In this document: piece after piece, positions 1 through 9,797 of the stretch
How the letters are laid out: every line of letters begins with the position of its first letter
Numbering within the stretch: the stretch's first letter is position 1
Assembly: GCF_018141105.1 (NCBI RefSeq)
Contig: NZ_CP054839.1
Coordinates: 2,294,001-2,358,000 of the forward strand
DNA: 64,000 nt
Direction of reading: 5' to 3'
Origin: Saccharopolyspora erythraea
GTDB taxonomy: Bacteria; Actinomycetota; Actinomycetes; Mycobacteriales; Pseudonocardiaceae
Notes under the pieces: model-generated
Told to the model about the DNA's origin: nothing
The model's input: only the letters and a program-made list of their open reading frames with translations
The model's database searches: none
Position numbers and translations under genes: made by a program

Positions 1-22
1 GTCACTGCTGGTCGACCCGTGA

Positions 23-54
23 CCCCGACCCGCGCTCGCGGGTGGTTGTCGGGG
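23..54 (-). terminator. Hairpin terminator of the small membrane protein gene
   Basis: A seven-base arm at 23-29 (CCCCGAC) pairs with 48-54 (GTCGGGG), with a further CCCGCG/CGCGGG pairing inside. It lies just past the stop of the minus-strand gene that ends at 57. Confidence 0.55.
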
Positions 55-56
55 CC

Positions 57-350
57 CTAGAGCGCGAGGAAGAAGAACAGGCCGAAGAGCGCGACGAGCA
101 CCGCGACGCCTCCGACGGAACCGCCCCGCAGGTCCTTCGGGAAGAACGTCCGGTGCTTGTTGCGCCACCAGAACGCCCAGCCGCCGGCCAGGGCGGCGCC
201 GACGATCGCGCCGAAGATGTCCAGCCAGGCGTAGCCCCAGAGGATCAGGAAGCCTCCGCCCAGCGGCATCAGCGCGGCCAGCGTCGCGGCCAGCATGTCC
301 TGCGAGACGGTCGTGGGCCCGGCCGCGGGAAGGTTCTGGGCGTCGGTCAT
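57..350 (-). CDS. Small integral membrane protein, function unknown
   Basis: A 97-residue protein with about three hydrophobic segments: roughly residues 18-36, 37-56 and 78-96. A short basic stretch (WWRNKHR) separates the second and third segments. The longer open frame upstream has no membrane-protein character, so I chose the ATG at 350 (MTDAQNL). The gene is divergent from ilvE, with about 140 bases between the two starts. I recognise no motif that gives a function. The hydrophobic pattern, third-position GC and a downstream hairpin support it as a real gene. Confidence 0.7.
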   Translation of the reverse strand: MTDAQNLPAAGPTTVSQDMLAATLAALMPLGGGFLILWGYAWLDIFGAIVGAALAGGWAFWWRNKHRTFFPKDLRGGSVGGVAVLVALFGLFFFLAL

Positions 351-476
351 GGCCACATCATAGAAGGCGCCGCCCGGATGGTGGCCGCCTCGCGGGACAA
401 CGACGGAACAACGAGGGCGAAAAACTCGGAAGCCCAACTTCCGGAGATCGGGTTTCCACTGCTCGAAGCGTCGCGA

Positions 477-482
477 TACGGT
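477..482 (+). promoter_or_regulatory. Leaderless-type -10 box for ilvE
   Basis: TACGGT lies exactly six bases before the ilvE ATG at 489, and no Shine-Dalgarno sequence precedes that ATG. This spacing is typical of leaderless actinobacterial transcripts. Inferred from sequence only. Confidence 0.55.
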
Positions 483-488
483 ACGCGC

Positions 489-1592
489 ATGACTGAAGCG
501 CTGTCGTTCACCCGCAACACCAACCTGAATCCGGCCTCAGACCATCGCCGGGCGGAGGTGTTGGCGAATCCGGGTTTCGGGCAGTACTTCACCGATCACA
601 TGGTGACCATCCGGTGGAGCGCCGAGCAGGGCTGGCACGACGCCCGGCTCGAGCCGTACCACTCGCTGGAGCTCGACCCCGCCACCACCGTCCTGCACTA
701 CGCGCAGGCGATCTTCGAGGGACTCAAGGCCTACGAGCAGCCCGACGGCTCGGTCGCGGCCTTCCGGCCGGACGCCAACGCGCGGCGGTTCCAGCGCTCG
801 GCGCAGCGCATCGCCATGCCGGAGCTGCCGGAGGAGCTGTTCCTGGACTCGCTGCGCGAGCTGGTCGCAGCGGACCGCGGCTGGGTGCCCACCGAGCACG
901 AGAGCTCGCTGTACCTGCGGCCGTTCATGATCTCCACCGAGGCCAGCCTGGGAGTCAACCGGCCGGCCAACTCCTACCTGTACTCGGTGATCGCCTCGCC
1001 CGCCGGTTCCTACTTCGCGGGCGGGATCAAGCCGGTCACGGTGTGGCTGGGCCACGAGTACGTGCGGGCGGCTCCCGGCGGCACCGGCGCGGCGAAGTTC
1101 GCGGGCAACTACGCGGCATCCTTCGTCGCCCAGGCACAGGCCGTCGCCAAGGGCTGCGACCAGGTGGTCTGGCTGGACGCGGTGGAGCGCAGGGCCGTCG
1201 AGGAGATGGGCGGCATGAACCTGTTCTTCGTGTTCGGCTCGGGCTCCGACGCCAGGCTGGTGACCCCGGCGCTGACCGGCAGCCTGCTGCCGGGCGTGAC
1301 CCGCTCGTCGCTGCTGCGGCTCGGCGAGGAGCTCGGGATGCAGGTCGAGGAGCGGCGCATCACCACCGACGAGTGGGAGAAGAAGGCCGCCTCCGGTGAG
1401 CTGACCGAGGTCTTCGCCTGCGGCACGGCCGCGGTGATCACCCCCGTCGGCCACGTCAAGTCCGAGGACGCCGAGTTCACCATCGCCGACGGCCGGCCCG
1501 GCACGGTGACGATGGCGCTGCGCGAGAAGCTGACCGGCATCCAGCACGGCACGGTCGAGGACACCCACGGGTGGATGACCAAGCTGGTCTGA
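489..1592 (+). CDS. ilvE: Branched-chain amino acid aminotransferase
   Basis: This cytosolic PLP enzyme transfers the amino group between glutamate and the branched-chain 2-oxo acids, the last step of Leu, Ile and Val synthesis. The 367-residue length is normal for class IV aminotransferases of this type. The motif [12 protein letters not shown] lies near residues 75-86. The Schiff-base lysine should be K203 in [12 protein letters not shown]. Near the C-terminus [13 protein letters not shown] is the usual cofactor phosphate loop. The open frame extends about 150 codons upstream, but that part overlaps the divergent gene's coding strand; the family start is MTEALSF at 489. A strong hairpin terminator follows. 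Confidence 0.96.
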   Translation: MTEALSFTRNTNLNPASDHRRAEVLANPGFGQYFTDHMVTIRWSAEQGWHDARLEPYHSLELDPATTVLHYAQAIFEGLKAYEQPDGSVAAFRPDANARRFQRSAQRIAMPELPEELFLDSLRELVAADRGWVPTEHESSLYLRPFMISTEASLGVNRPANSYLYSVIASPAGSYFAGGIKPVTVWLGHEYVRAAPGGTGAAKFAGNYAASFVAQAQAVAKGCDQVVWLDAVERRAVEEMGGMNLFFVFGSGSDARLVTPALTGSLLPGVTRSSLLRLGEELGMQVEERRITTDEWEKKAASGELTEVFACGTAAVITPVGHVKSEDAEFTIADGRPGTVTMALREKLTGIQHGTVEDTHGWMTKLV

Positions 1593-1603
1593 CCACCGGC
1601 AAC

Positions 1604-1646
1604 ACGACGGCGCCCCTGCTTTCCGGCGGGGGCGCCGTCGTCGTTT
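1604..1646 (+). terminator. Terminator of ilvE
   Basis: A perfect 13-base stem: 1604-1616 (ACGACGGCGCCCC) pairs with 1629-1641, followed by a short T-containing run. It begins 12 bases after the ilvE stop. Confidence 0.85.
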
Positions 1647-1713
1647 CCGGTGCCTTTGTCGGGGTTCGGAGGTAACTTCCCGTTGAGACACACGTCACAC
1701 CACGGGAGGAACC

Positions 1714-2799
1714 ATGGCCGAGCAGGTCGTTCTCGCGATCGGCACCAGGAAGGGGCTGTGGCTGGCGACCAGCCGCGACGGCCGTGCCGGCTGGGAGGTC
1801 ACCGGACCGCACCTGCCGATGGCCGAGGTGTTCGCCGTCGCCGTCGACACCCGCCGCGCGCCGCGCATCCTGGTCGGGGCGTCGAGCACGCACTTCGGGC
1901 CGAGCGTCGTGATCAGCGAGGACCTCGGCGCGAGCTGGCAGGAGCCGGAGGAGGCGCCGATCGCGTTCCCGGAGGACACCGGCGCCGCGCTGGAGCGGGT
2001 GTGGCAGATCGCGCCCGGCCCCGCCGACAGCCCCGAGGTCGTCTACGCGGGCACCGAGCCGTCCGCGCTGTTCCGGTCCGAGGACGGCGGGCGGACCTAC
2101 GAGCTGGTCCGCGGACTCTGGGACCACCCGCACCGGGAGCAGTGGTGGCCCGGGGGCGGCGGGCAGGCGGTGCACACGGTGATCCCGCACCCCGTCGACC
2201 ACCAGCGGATCGCGGTGGCGATGTCGACCGGCGGCGTCTACCGGACCGAGGACGGCGGCAAGAGCTGGAATCCGAGCAACACCGGCGTCTCGGCGAAGTT
2301 CCTGCCGGACCCGTACCCGGAGTTCGGGCAGTGCGTCCACAAGATCGCCCAGCACCCCGCCAAACCGGAGCGCTTCTTCCTGCAGAACCACTTCGGCGTC
2401 TACCGCAGCGAGGACGGCGCGGCGACGTGGCACTCGATCGCCGACGGCCTGCCCAGCGACTTCGGCTTCCCGATCGTCGCCCACCCGCATCGGCCGGACG
2501 TGGTCTACGGCTTCCCGCTGTCGGCCGACATGCGTCGCTTCCCGCCGGACGGGCAGTGCCGCGTCTACCGCAGCGAGGACGCCGGGCAGTCGTGGACGGC
2601 CCTGTCGGAGGGTCTGCCGGACCGGTTCTGGTCGGCGGTGATGCGCGACGCGATGTGGACCGACGACGCCGACCCGGCGGGCATCTACTTCGGCTCCCGC
2701 TCCGGCGAGGTCTACGCCAGCCCCGACGAGGGAGACACCTGGCACCTGGTCGCCCAGCACCTCCCGGACGTGATGTCGGTGCGGGCCGCCCGTGTTTGA
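1714..2799 (+). CDS. BNR/Asp-box beta-propeller protein
   Basis: A 361-residue protein with at least five Asp-box-like repeats: SEDGGRTY, TEDGGKSW, SEDGAATW, SEDAGQSW and SPDEGDTW. They sit at the turns of a predicted six- or seven-bladed propeller. No signal peptide is visible, so it is probably cytosolic. No sialidase FRIP motif is present, so I do not call it a glycosidase. GGGAGGA directly precedes the ATG. It is followed, after repeat element R1, by a MoaD/ThiS-like gene; I recall this pairing from other actinobacteria, but its function is unknown to me. Confidence 0.85.
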   Translation: MAEQVVLAIGTRKGLWLATSRDGRAGWEVTGPHLPMAEVFAVAVDTRRAPRILVGASSTHFGPSVVISEDLGASWQEPEEAPIAFPEDTGAALERVWQIAPGPADSPEVVYAGTEPSALFRSEDGGRTYELVRGLWDHPHREQWWPGGGGQAVHTVIPHPVDHQRIAVAMSTGGVYRTEDGGKSWNPSNTGVSAKFLPDPYPEFGQCVHKIAQHPAKPERFFLQNHFGVYRSEDGAATWHSIADGLPSDFGFPIVAHPHRPDVVYGFPLSADMRRFPPDGQCRVYRSEDAGQSWTALSEGLPDRFWSAVMRDAMWTDDADPAGIYFGSRSGEVYASPDEGDTWHLVAQHLPDVMSVRAARV

Positions 2800-2812
2800 G
2801 AACGGTTTTCGG

Positions 2813-2988
2813 ACTCACCTTTCTTGGGGGTGCCGGTGGCGGAACCTCAGGCGCCCTCTGGCTCCGGGATCTCTTTCTCACGTATCAACCCATACGCCGC
2901 GAAAGAGCTGTCCTCGCCAGAGAGCGCCTGAGAACCCGCGGCGGTGCCGGTTGCGGGGGTGGGCCAAGCGGCTGCGCCGCTTCGAAGA
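2813..2988 (+). repeat. Interspersed palindromic element, copy R1
   Basis: A non-coding element found in related form at 25016, 50139 and 56877. It opens with ACTCACCTT and ends with a small hairpin AAGCGGC-TGC-GCCGCTT and TCGAAGA. Between lies a long hairpin: outer arms 2845-2862 and 2916-2932, inner arms CTCTTTC (2871-2877) and GAAAGAG (2901-2907), apical CGTAT/ATACG. Direct repeats GGTGCCGGT(T/G)GCGG at 2829-2842 and 2943-2956 flank the long hairpin. R1 lies between two genes of the same direction, unlike the other copies. Confidence 0.9.
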
Positions 2989-3074
2989 TTCAAAGGCAGG
3001 CTCTGAGGCCCCGCGAGGCGCCTCTGGCCGAAGGCTGGATGATCCACCGCGATCCCCGATCCCGAGGAGACCTG

Positions 3075-3359
3075 ATGCGAGTCACGGTGGTGCTGCCCGC
3101 CGTCCTGCGGCCGAGCGCGGGCGGGGCCCCGCGGGTCGAGCTGGACGTCGCGGCCCGGTCGACGCTCGGGGGAGTGCTCGACGCGCTGGGTCAGCGCCAT
3201 CCGGCGCTGGAGCGCAGGCTGCGCGACGAGAGCCGGGCGCTGCGGCGCTACGTCAACTTCTACCTGGACGGGGAGGAGTGCCGCGGCCTCGAAGGTGCTG
3301 AGACCGAGCTGGCCGAGGGCGCGGAGGTCCGGGTGATCCCGTCCGTGGCGGGCGGGTAG
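3075..3359 (+). CDS. MoaD/ThiS-family ubiquitin-fold protein
   Basis: A 94-residue protein beginning MRVTVVLPAVLR and ending VIPSVAGG. The C-terminal Gly-Gly and the small beta-grasp-like pattern match sulfur-carrier proteins of the MoaD/ThiS family, which are adenylated and thiocarboxylated at the last glycine. GAGGAGACCTG precedes the ATG at 3075. No molybdopterin or thiamine genes are nearby; the neighbour upstream is the BNR propeller gene, with repeat R1 in between. The fold assignment is good, but the pathway is not known from this context. It could serve molybdopterin synthesis, cysteine synthesis or an unassigned pairing with the propeller. Confidence 0.82.
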   Translation: MRVTVVLPAVLRPSAGGAPRVELDVAARSTLGGVLDALGQRHPALERRLRDESRALRRYVNFYLDGEECRGLEGAETELAEGAEVRVIPSVAGG

Positions 3360-3382
3360 CCGGGCGGCGGCGGGCCGGGTGG

Positions 3383-4117
3383 TCAGGCGATCGCGCAGAT
3401 CGCCAGGACGGTGGTCGTGCCGATCTCGGAGGCCGCGCCGAGGACGTCGCCGGTGATGCCGCCGAACCTGCGCCGGACGTGGTGGATGAACACCAGGAGA
3501 GCGGCCAGCGCCGCCGCGACCGCAACCGGACCGGTCCACCAGTGGCTGATACCAGCCGCTACGAACAACAGCAGCCACCACGCTGCGACGGTCCAGACTG
3601 GTTGCGAGCCCGCGACCAGGGCGCCCATGCCCTCCGGGCGCGCGGCGGGCACCCCGGTGCGGCAGCACAGCGCGAAGCCCGCGCGGCCGGCGGCGCAGGC
3701 GACCACGACGGTCGCCCAGTCGCCGGCCGCGGCGAGCTCACCGAGCGACACCGCCTGCACGCCGAGCACCAGCACGAGCGCGACCACCGCGAACGGCCCG
3801 GCTCCGCCGTCGCGCATGACGGCGAGCGCACGCTCGGGCGGGCCGTAGCAGCCGAGACCGTCGACGGTGTCGGCCAGCCCGTCGACGTGCATGCCCCTGG
3901 TCACCAGCACCAGGGCCGCGACCGCCAGCAACCCGGCCAGCAGGGGCGGTGCGCCCAGCACGCCCAGTACCCACAGCACCGCGGCGGCGATCCCGCCGAC
4001 CAGCGCCCCGACCAGCGGCGCCAGGGCGATCGCCTGGCGGCAGGCGCGGGCGTCGACCCGGCCGGCCCGCACGGGCGCCACGCTGAGCCACGACATCGCC
4101 AGGCGAAGTCCGTCCAC
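3383..4117 (-). CDS. cobS: Adenosylcobinamide-GDP ribazoletransferase (cobalamin synthase)
   Basis: A membrane enzyme that joins adenosylcobinamide-GDP with alpha-ribazole (or its 5'-phosphate) to make adenosylcobalamin (or its phosphate). At 244 residues, with multiple hydrophobic segments and the motif GMHVDGLADTVDGLGCYG (near residue 80), it fits the CobS family; the Asp-rich part binds metal. The frame stays open 19 codons further upstream, but GTG at 4117 (VDGLRLAMSWLSV) matches the family N-terminus and has GGAGG about ten bases before it. It is last in a minus-strand run cobU, cobT, cobS, 110 bases after cobT. Confidence 0.93.
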   Translation of the reverse strand: MDGLRLAMSWLSVAPVRAGRVDARACRQAIALAPLVGALVGGIAAAVLWVLGVLGAPPLLAGLLAVAALVLVTRGMHVDGLADTVDGLGCYGPPERALAVMRDGGAGPFAVVALVLVLGVQAVSLGELAAAGDWATVVVACAAGRAGFALCCRTGVPAARPEGMGALVAGSQPVWTVAAWWLLLFVAAGISHWWTGPVAVAAALAALLVFIHHVRRRFGGITGDVLGAASEIGTTTVLAICAIA

Positions 4118-4227
4118 GGTGGTCGTGCCTCCAGTGCTCGAAGGGGCTCGCGGAGTCGGCGTTCCGGCGAGCACCGCACGCGCGGGAGGCGGCGGATCCC
4201 GCCGGCGAGATCAGCGGCGCTCGCGGC

Positions 4228-5337
4228 TCACGCCTGCGGTTCGCCGGCCCCGGCCGGTCCGGTGGCTTCGGCCTCGGTCGGGCCGCCCACGCCGGCCTCG
4301 GCGAAGGTGGCCATCTCGCCGAGCACCCGCACCGCCGCGGTGACCAGCGGCAACGCCGTCAGCGCACCGGAGCCCTCGCCGAGTCGCATGCCCAGTTCGA
4401 GAAGCGGTGCGAGGTCGAGGTGCTCGAGCACCAGGGTGCCGCCGGGCTCGGCCGAGCGGTGCCCGGCCAGCCACCAGTGCCGCGCCCCGGGGGCGAGCTC
4501 CTCGGCGACCATGGCGGCGGCACCGACCACCACGCCGTCGAGCAGCACCGGCGTGCGGCGGATCGCGGCCTGGGCGAGGAAACCGCTCAGCGCGGCGATG
4601 TCGGCGCCCGCCGAGGTCCGCAGCAGCGCGACCGGGTCGTCGAGCACCTTGCGGGCACGGCGCAGCGCGTCGCGGATCGCCGCGGTCTTGCGCATCCACG
4701 CCTGGTCGTCGATGCCGGTGCCGCGGCCGACCACGGCGACCGGCTCGGTGGCGGTCAGCGCGGCGATCAGCACCGCCGCGGGGGTGGTGTTGCCGATGCC
4801 CATGTCGCCCGCGATGAGCAGGTCGGCCCCGGAGTCGACCTCCTCGTCGGCGATCGCGCGGCCCGCGGTGACCGCCGCGCGCACCTGCTCGGGGGTGAGG
4901 GCGTCCTCGCGGTCGATCGAGCCGGAACCGCGGCGCACCTTGCGGGCGCTGACGACCGCGGGGGTGTCGGCCTCGACGGCCATGTCCACCACCCGCACGC
5001 TCGCGCCCGCGGTCGCCGCCAGCACGTTGACCGCCGCGCCGCCGTCGAGGAAGTTGTGCACCATCTGGCCGGTGACCTCGCTGGGGTAGGCCGACACGCC
5101 GTGCGCGGCCACCCCGTGGTCGCCCGCGAAGACCACCACGCGGGGCCGGGCGAACGGCCGCGGCGGGCAGAGGCCCTGCCTGGCGGCGACCCAGACCCCG
5201 ACCTCCTCCAGCCTGCCCAGGGCGCCCGCCGGCTTGGTCAGCTGCTCCTGGCGGGCGATCGCCTGCCGCTTGACCTGCTCGTCGGGCTCGGGCACCGCCG
5301 GGAACTCGATCGAGGACGTCTCGGACGCGGTGGACAA
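4228..5337 (-). CDS. cobT: Nicotinate-nucleotide-dimethylbenzimidazole phosphoribosyltransferase
   Basis: A cytosolic enzyme that transfers ribose phosphate from nicotinate mononucleotide to 5,6-dimethylbenzimidazole, giving alpha-ribazole 5'-phosphate for the lower ligand of cobalamin. Recognisable segments are [32 protein letters not shown] and, near the C-terminus, [11 protein letters not shown] with the expected catalytic glutamate. The TTG at 5337 has GGAGGT six bases upstream; an ATG nine codons earlier (5364) has none, so I prefer TTG (369 residues). It starts 42 bases after cobU. Confidence 0.94.
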   Translation of the reverse strand: MSTASETSSIEFPAVPEPDEQVKRQAIARQEQLTKPAGALGRLEEVGVWVAARQGLCPPRPFARPRVVVFAGDHGVAAHGVSAYPSEVTGQMVHNFLDGGAAVNVLAATAGASVRVVDMAVEADTPAVVSARKVRRGSGSIDREDALTPEQVRAAVTAGRAIADEEVDSGADLLIAGDMGIGNTTPAAVLIAALTATEPVAVVGRGTGIDDQAWMRKTAAIRDALRRARKVLDDPVALLRTSAGADIAALSGFLAQAAIRRTPVLLDGVVVGAAAMVAEELAPGARHWWLAGHRSAEPGGTLVLEHLDLAPLLELGMRLGEGSGALTALPLVTAAVRVLGEMATFAEAGVGGPTEAEATGPAGAGEPQA

Positions 5338-5379
5338 GCGGTTACCTCCGTGTTCAAGGTTCATGCGGCTCGGGCGGGG

Positions 5380-5925
5380 TCAGCGCAGGTGCAGCGGGAG
5401 TCCGGCCACGAGCAGGACGACCTCGTCGCACGCCTCGGCCAGCCGGGCGTTGAGCGCGCCGAGCTCGTCTCGGAAAAGTCTTCCAGACCTGGTGGCGGGC
5501 ACGATGCCCAACCCGACCTCGGCCGAGACCAGCACCAGCCGCCCCCGGCAGCCCTCGACGGCGCCGACCAGGGCAGCGGTGTGCGCGGACGCCCGGAGCA
5601 GCGCGTCCGGGTCGCGGTCCCACGCACCGGCGTCGTCGAGCACGCCGGTCAGCCACGTGGCGAGGTCGTCTACCAGCAGCGACGAGCCTTCCGGGGACTC
5701 GGTGAGCACGCGTCGCAGCTCGCCGGGATCACCGGCCTCGACCGTGCGCCAGGTGTCCGGGCGCCGGGCGACGTGCGCGGCGACCCGCTCGGTCCACTCC
5801 CGGTCGGAGGGATCGCGGCGCGAGGTCGCGACGTAGGTGACGGGATCGGTCTCGGCGAGCAGGCCCTCGGCGTGCGCCGACTTGCCCGACCGGGCGCCGC
5901 CCAGCACCAGCGTCCGGTGTGCCAA
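5380..5925 (-). CDS. cobU: Adenosylcobinamide kinase/guanylyltransferase
   Basis: A bifunctional enzyme that phosphorylates adenosylcobinamide and then adds GMP, preparing the substrate of CobS. The 181-residue length is typical. The P-loop GGARSGKS is at residues 9-16, H51 in the AAHVARRP segment is the likely guanylylated residue, and SLLVDDLATWLTG is the Walker B-like region. The start is TTG at 5925, with GGAGGT five bases upstream. It heads the cobUTS run, which handles only nucleotide-loop assembly; the corrin ring genes are not in the window. Confidence 0.94.
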   Translation of the reverse strand: MAHRTLVLGGARSGKSAHAEGLLAETDPVTYVATSRRDPSDREWTERVAAHVARRPDTWRTVEAGDPGELRRVLTESPEGSSLLVDDLATWLTGVLDDAGAWDRDPDALLRASAHTAALVGAVEGCRGRLVLVSAEVGLGIVPATRSGRLFRDELGALNARLAEACDEVVLLVAGLPLHLR

Positions 5926-5983
5926 CTCCGACCTCCGCCGTGATCCCTCCGGGTGATGCCGGCCCGACGCTACCCGAGGGCAC

Positions 5984-6000
5984 GCGCGGCGGCGCCGCGC
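5984..6000 (-). terminator. Short hairpin after the aldo/keto reductase gene
   Basis: GCGCGGC at 5984-5990 pairs with GCCGCGC at 5994-6000 around a three-base loop. It sits just past the minus-strand stop at 6007 and upstream of cobU. No T-run follows, so it is a candidate only. Confidence 0.4.
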
Positions 6001-6006
6001 ACCGCG

Positions 6007-6993
6007 TCAGTGCGACGCGGTCAGGCTCGGGTCGGAGGTGACCAGGTCGCCGAGGACGGTGTCGATGCGGTCCAGCACGTCGTCGTCGAGCTTCACCCCG
6101 GCGGCGCCGGCGTTGCCGGTGACCTGCTCGGGGCGGGAGGCGCCGATGATCGCGGCGGAGACGTTCGGGTTCTGCAGCACCCACGCCACCGCGAGCTGCG
6201 CCATCGAGAGCCCGAGGTCGGCGGCGACCGGCTTGAGCTCCTGCACCGCCTTGAGGACGTCGTCGCGCATCCAGCGCGAGATGAAGTCGGCACCGCCCGA
6301 CGCGTCGGTGGCCCGCGAGCCCTCCGGCGGCTGCTCGCCCGGCAGGTACTTGCCGGTCAGCACGCCCTGCGCGATCGGCGACCACACGATCTGGCCCATG
6401 CCCTCGCGCTCGCAGGCCGGGACGACCTGCGGTTCGATGACCCGCCACAGCATCGAGTACTGCGGCTGGTTGGAGATCAGCGGCACCGACAGCTCGCGCG
6501 CCAGCGCCGCGCCGCGGGTGATCTGCTCGGCGGTCCACTCCGAGACGCCGATGTAGAGCGCCTTGCCCTGCCGGACCAGGTCGGCGAAGGCGGTCATGGT
6601 CTCTTCCAGCGGCACGGTGTGGTCGTAGCGGTGCGCCTGGTAGAGGTCGACGTAGTCGGTCTGGAGCCTGCGCAGCGACGCCTCGCAGGACTCCATGATG
6701 TGTTTGCGGCCGAGACCGCGGTCGTTCTGGCCCTCACCGGTGGGGAAGAAGACCTTGGTGAAGATCTCCAGGCTCTCCCGGCGCACCCCGGACAGCGCCC
6801 GGCCGAGGACCGACTCCGCCCTGGTCTGGGCGTAGACGTCAGCGGTGTCGAAGGTCGTGATCCCCGCGTCGAGGGCGGCCTGGACGCACTGCTTGGCCCG
6901 GTCCTCCTCGACCTGGGAGCCGTGGGTGAGCCAGTTGCCGTAGGCGATCTCGCTGATGGTCAGGCCGCTGTGGCCGAGGCGACGGAACTCCAT
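6007..6993 (-). CDS. Aldo/keto reductase, Kv-beta-like
   Basis: A soluble NADPH-dependent oxidoreductase of 328 residues with a TIM-barrel pattern. The catalytic tetrad is visible: Asp in FDTADVY (near residue 50), Tyr in the same motif, Lys in FTKVF and His in YQAHRYD. The cofactor-binding end IIGASRPEQV is near the C-terminus. It most resembles the potassium-channel beta-subunit-like group. The physiological substrate cannot be told from sequence. The ATG at 6993 has no ribosome site but has a TAGGGT box six bases upstream, so it is probably leaderless. Confidence 0.92.
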   Translation of the reverse strand: MEFRRLGHSGLTISEIAYGNWLTHGSQVEEDRAKQCVQAALDAGITTFDTADVYAQTRAESVLGRALSGVRRESLEIFTKVFFPTGEGQNDRGLGRKHIMESCEASLRRLQTDYVDLYQAHRYDHTVPLEETMTAFADLVRQGKALYIGVSEWTAEQITRGAALARELSVPLISNQPQYSMLWRVIEPQVVPACEREGMGQIVWSPIAQGVLTGKYLPGEQPPEGSRATDASGGADFISRWMRDDVLKAVQELKPVAADLGLSMAQLAVAWVLQNPNVSAAIIGASRPEQVTGNAGAAGVKLDDDVLDRIDTVLGDLVTSDPSLTASH

Positions 6994-6999
6994 GCCCCG

Positions 7000-7005
7000 A
7001 CCCTA
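7000..7005 (-). promoter_or_regulatory. Leaderless-type -10 box for the aldo/keto reductase
   Basis: On the minus strand TAGGGT ends six bases before the ATG at 6993, and no Shine-Dalgarno sequence is present. Confidence 0.5.
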
Positions 7006-7055
7006 AGCCGTCGCGCGCTTGATCGAAAACCAGCGCCGGAGGCCGCCGGACCGGG

Positions 7056-7691
7056 TCAGTCGAGCTTGGCCGCGTCCTTCGGCGTGTAGCGCGGGCGCGG
7101 CATCCGCAGCTTGCGGATCTGCATCGCGCGGGTGAAGGCGTACCAGCCGAGCGAGAACGGGCGGTCCTTGGCGTCGGGGTACTTCGCCCGCACCCGCCGG
7201 TTGACCTGCCTGCCGAGCACGGTGCCCTCGAAGGCCATGGTCAGCAGCAGCACCAGGCACGCCAGCGTCGCGTACTGCTGGACGACCAGGTTCTGCACCA
7301 GCGTCGTGGCGAACACCACGAGCACCAGCGGCATGAACAGCCCCATGAGGTGCCTGCGGGTGTCGACGATGTCGCGGACGTAGGCGCGGACCGGGCCGCG
7401 GTCGCGCGGCATGAGGTAGCGGTCGTCGCCCTCCATCATCCGCTTGCGGCGCTCGGCGGCGGCCTTGCGGCGCTCGTCCTTGCTGCCGCGGGCGCGCTTC
7501 ATCGCCTCGCGCTGCGTCTTCGGCGGCGGCGGGACCGGGCCGCGCCGCTTGCCCTCGGCCTCGCGGCGCTTCGGCGTCGGCCGTCCCTTGCCGGGAGTGC
7601 GGGCGCCGTGCTCCTCCGTGACCTGGGCAGGCGCCTCCTCGGACTCGGTGGTGGCGGTCTGCTCAGCGCTGTTGCGGCGAAGGAACCTCAC
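7056..7691 (-). CDS. DUF3043-type membrane protein
   Basis: A 211-residue protein. The first 110 residues are hydrophilic and rich in Lys, Arg, Glu and Pro (for example GKGRPTPKRREAEGKRRG). They are followed by the segment DDRYLMPRDRGPVRAYVRD, two hydrophobic segments (about 127-145 and 152-170) and a basic tail. This layout is that of the actinobacterial DUF3043 family, whose function is unknown. The frame is open further upstream, but GTG at 7691 (VRFLRRNS) has a leaderless -10 box and fits the family start. It is divergent from erpA. Confidence 0.88.
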   Translation of the reverse strand: MRFLRRNSAEQTATTESEEAPAQVTEEHGARTPGKGRPTPKRREAEGKRRGPVPPPPKTQREAMKRARGSKDERRKAAAERRKRMMEGDDRYLMPRDRGPVRAYVRDIVDTRRHLMGLFMPLVLVVFATTLVQNLVVQQYATLACLVLLLTMAFEGTVLGRQVNRRVRAKYPDAKDRPFSLGWYAFTRAMQIRKLRMPRPRYTPKDAAKLD

Positions 7692-7697
7692 ACGTCC

Positions 7698-7703
7698 AGG
7701 GTA
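7698..7703 (-). promoter_or_regulatory. Leaderless-type -10 box for the DUF3043 gene
   Basis: On the minus strand TACCCT lies six bases upstream of the GTG at 7691. The fit helped decide that start. Confidence 0.5.
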
Positions 7704-7899
7704 TTCGACCGCTCCACCGCGCTCGCAGCAGACCGGTCCTGACCGCGAACAACCCACATCACAGCAGCTCCGCGGCGACCTGTGACACCATGGGAGGGAC
7801 CCGGATTCACCCTCGGGACCGCCCGTGGGAATAGCCCGGTACCGGAGGGGCGTTGCACGCCACGCCGGAATCGGATGAGCGAGACCTCTAGGGAGAGTC

Positions 7900-8265
7900 A
7901 TGACCGCCCAGGACACCACGATCGACACCGAGGCACCCGCCCACGGGGTCACCCTGACCGACTCGGCGGCCCAGAAGGCCAAGGCCCTGCTCGAGCAGGA
8001 GGGCCGTGACGACATGCACCTGCGCATCGCCGTCCAGCCGGGTGGTTGCGCGGGCCTGCGCTACCAGCTCTTCTTCGACGAGCGCACCCTCGACGGTGAC
8101 GCCCGCCGCGACTTCGGCGGCCTCGGCGTGGTCGTCGACCGGATGAGTGCTCCCTACGTCGAGGGCGCGACCATCGACTTCGTCGACACCATCGAGAAGC
8201 AGGGCTTCACGATCGACAACCCGAACGCCGGCGGCTCCTGCGCCTGCGGCGACTCCTTCCACTGA
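7900..8265 (+). CDS. erpA: A-type iron-sulfur carrier (ErpA/HesB family)
   Basis: A 121-residue A-type carrier that receives Fe-S clusters and passes them to apo-enzymes in the cytosol. The three conserved cysteines are visible: one in PGGCAGLRYQ (about residue 50) and two in the C-terminal SCACGDSF. The body VTLTDSAAQKAKALLEQEG and VEGATIDFVDTIEKQGF match the HesB/IscA fold. GGGAGAGTC directly precedes the ATG. A perfect hairpin follows the gene and is shared with the convergent S4 gene. Which apo-enzymes it serves is not shown here. Confidence 0.94.
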   Translation: MTAQDTTIDTEAPAHGVTLTDSAAQKAKALLEQEGRDDMHLRIAVQPGGCAGLRYQLFFDERTLDGDARRDFGGLGVVVDRMSAPYVEGATIDFVDTIEKQGFTIDNPNAGGSCACGDSFH

Positions 8266-8329
8266 GTCACCGGCAGGTCGCCGAGCGCGCCGACGGGCGC
8301 CGCCGCACCGAGCGGCCACCGGCACAGCC

Positions 8330-8363
8330 AGGCCGGCCGGACCCGAGCAGGTCCGGCCGGCCT
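8330..8363. terminator. Bidirectional terminator between erpA and the S4 gene
   Basis: A perfect 13-base stem: 8330-8342 (AGGCCGGCCGGAC) pairs with 8351-8363 around an eight-base loop. It lies between convergent genes and could serve both. Confidence 0.8.
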
Positions 8364-8395
8364 GTCGCGTCGAGGCCCCGGGAGCTTCTCCCGGC

Positions 8396-9697
<1,302 letters not shown>

Positions 9698-9797
9698 GCA
9701 GGGCGAAATCCTCTGTCCGCACCGGTTCCCCGGTGACCAGGGTGAGCTGTGGCTTTCTGGGGTCCAGGAGGTCGCGGTCTCGGGGGAGGAGATCTCG

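Noticed and set aside
1714-2799. Calling the BNR protein a sialidase
   Set aside because: It has Asp boxes but no FRIP motif, arginine triad or signal peptide, unlike the true sialidase at 16428.
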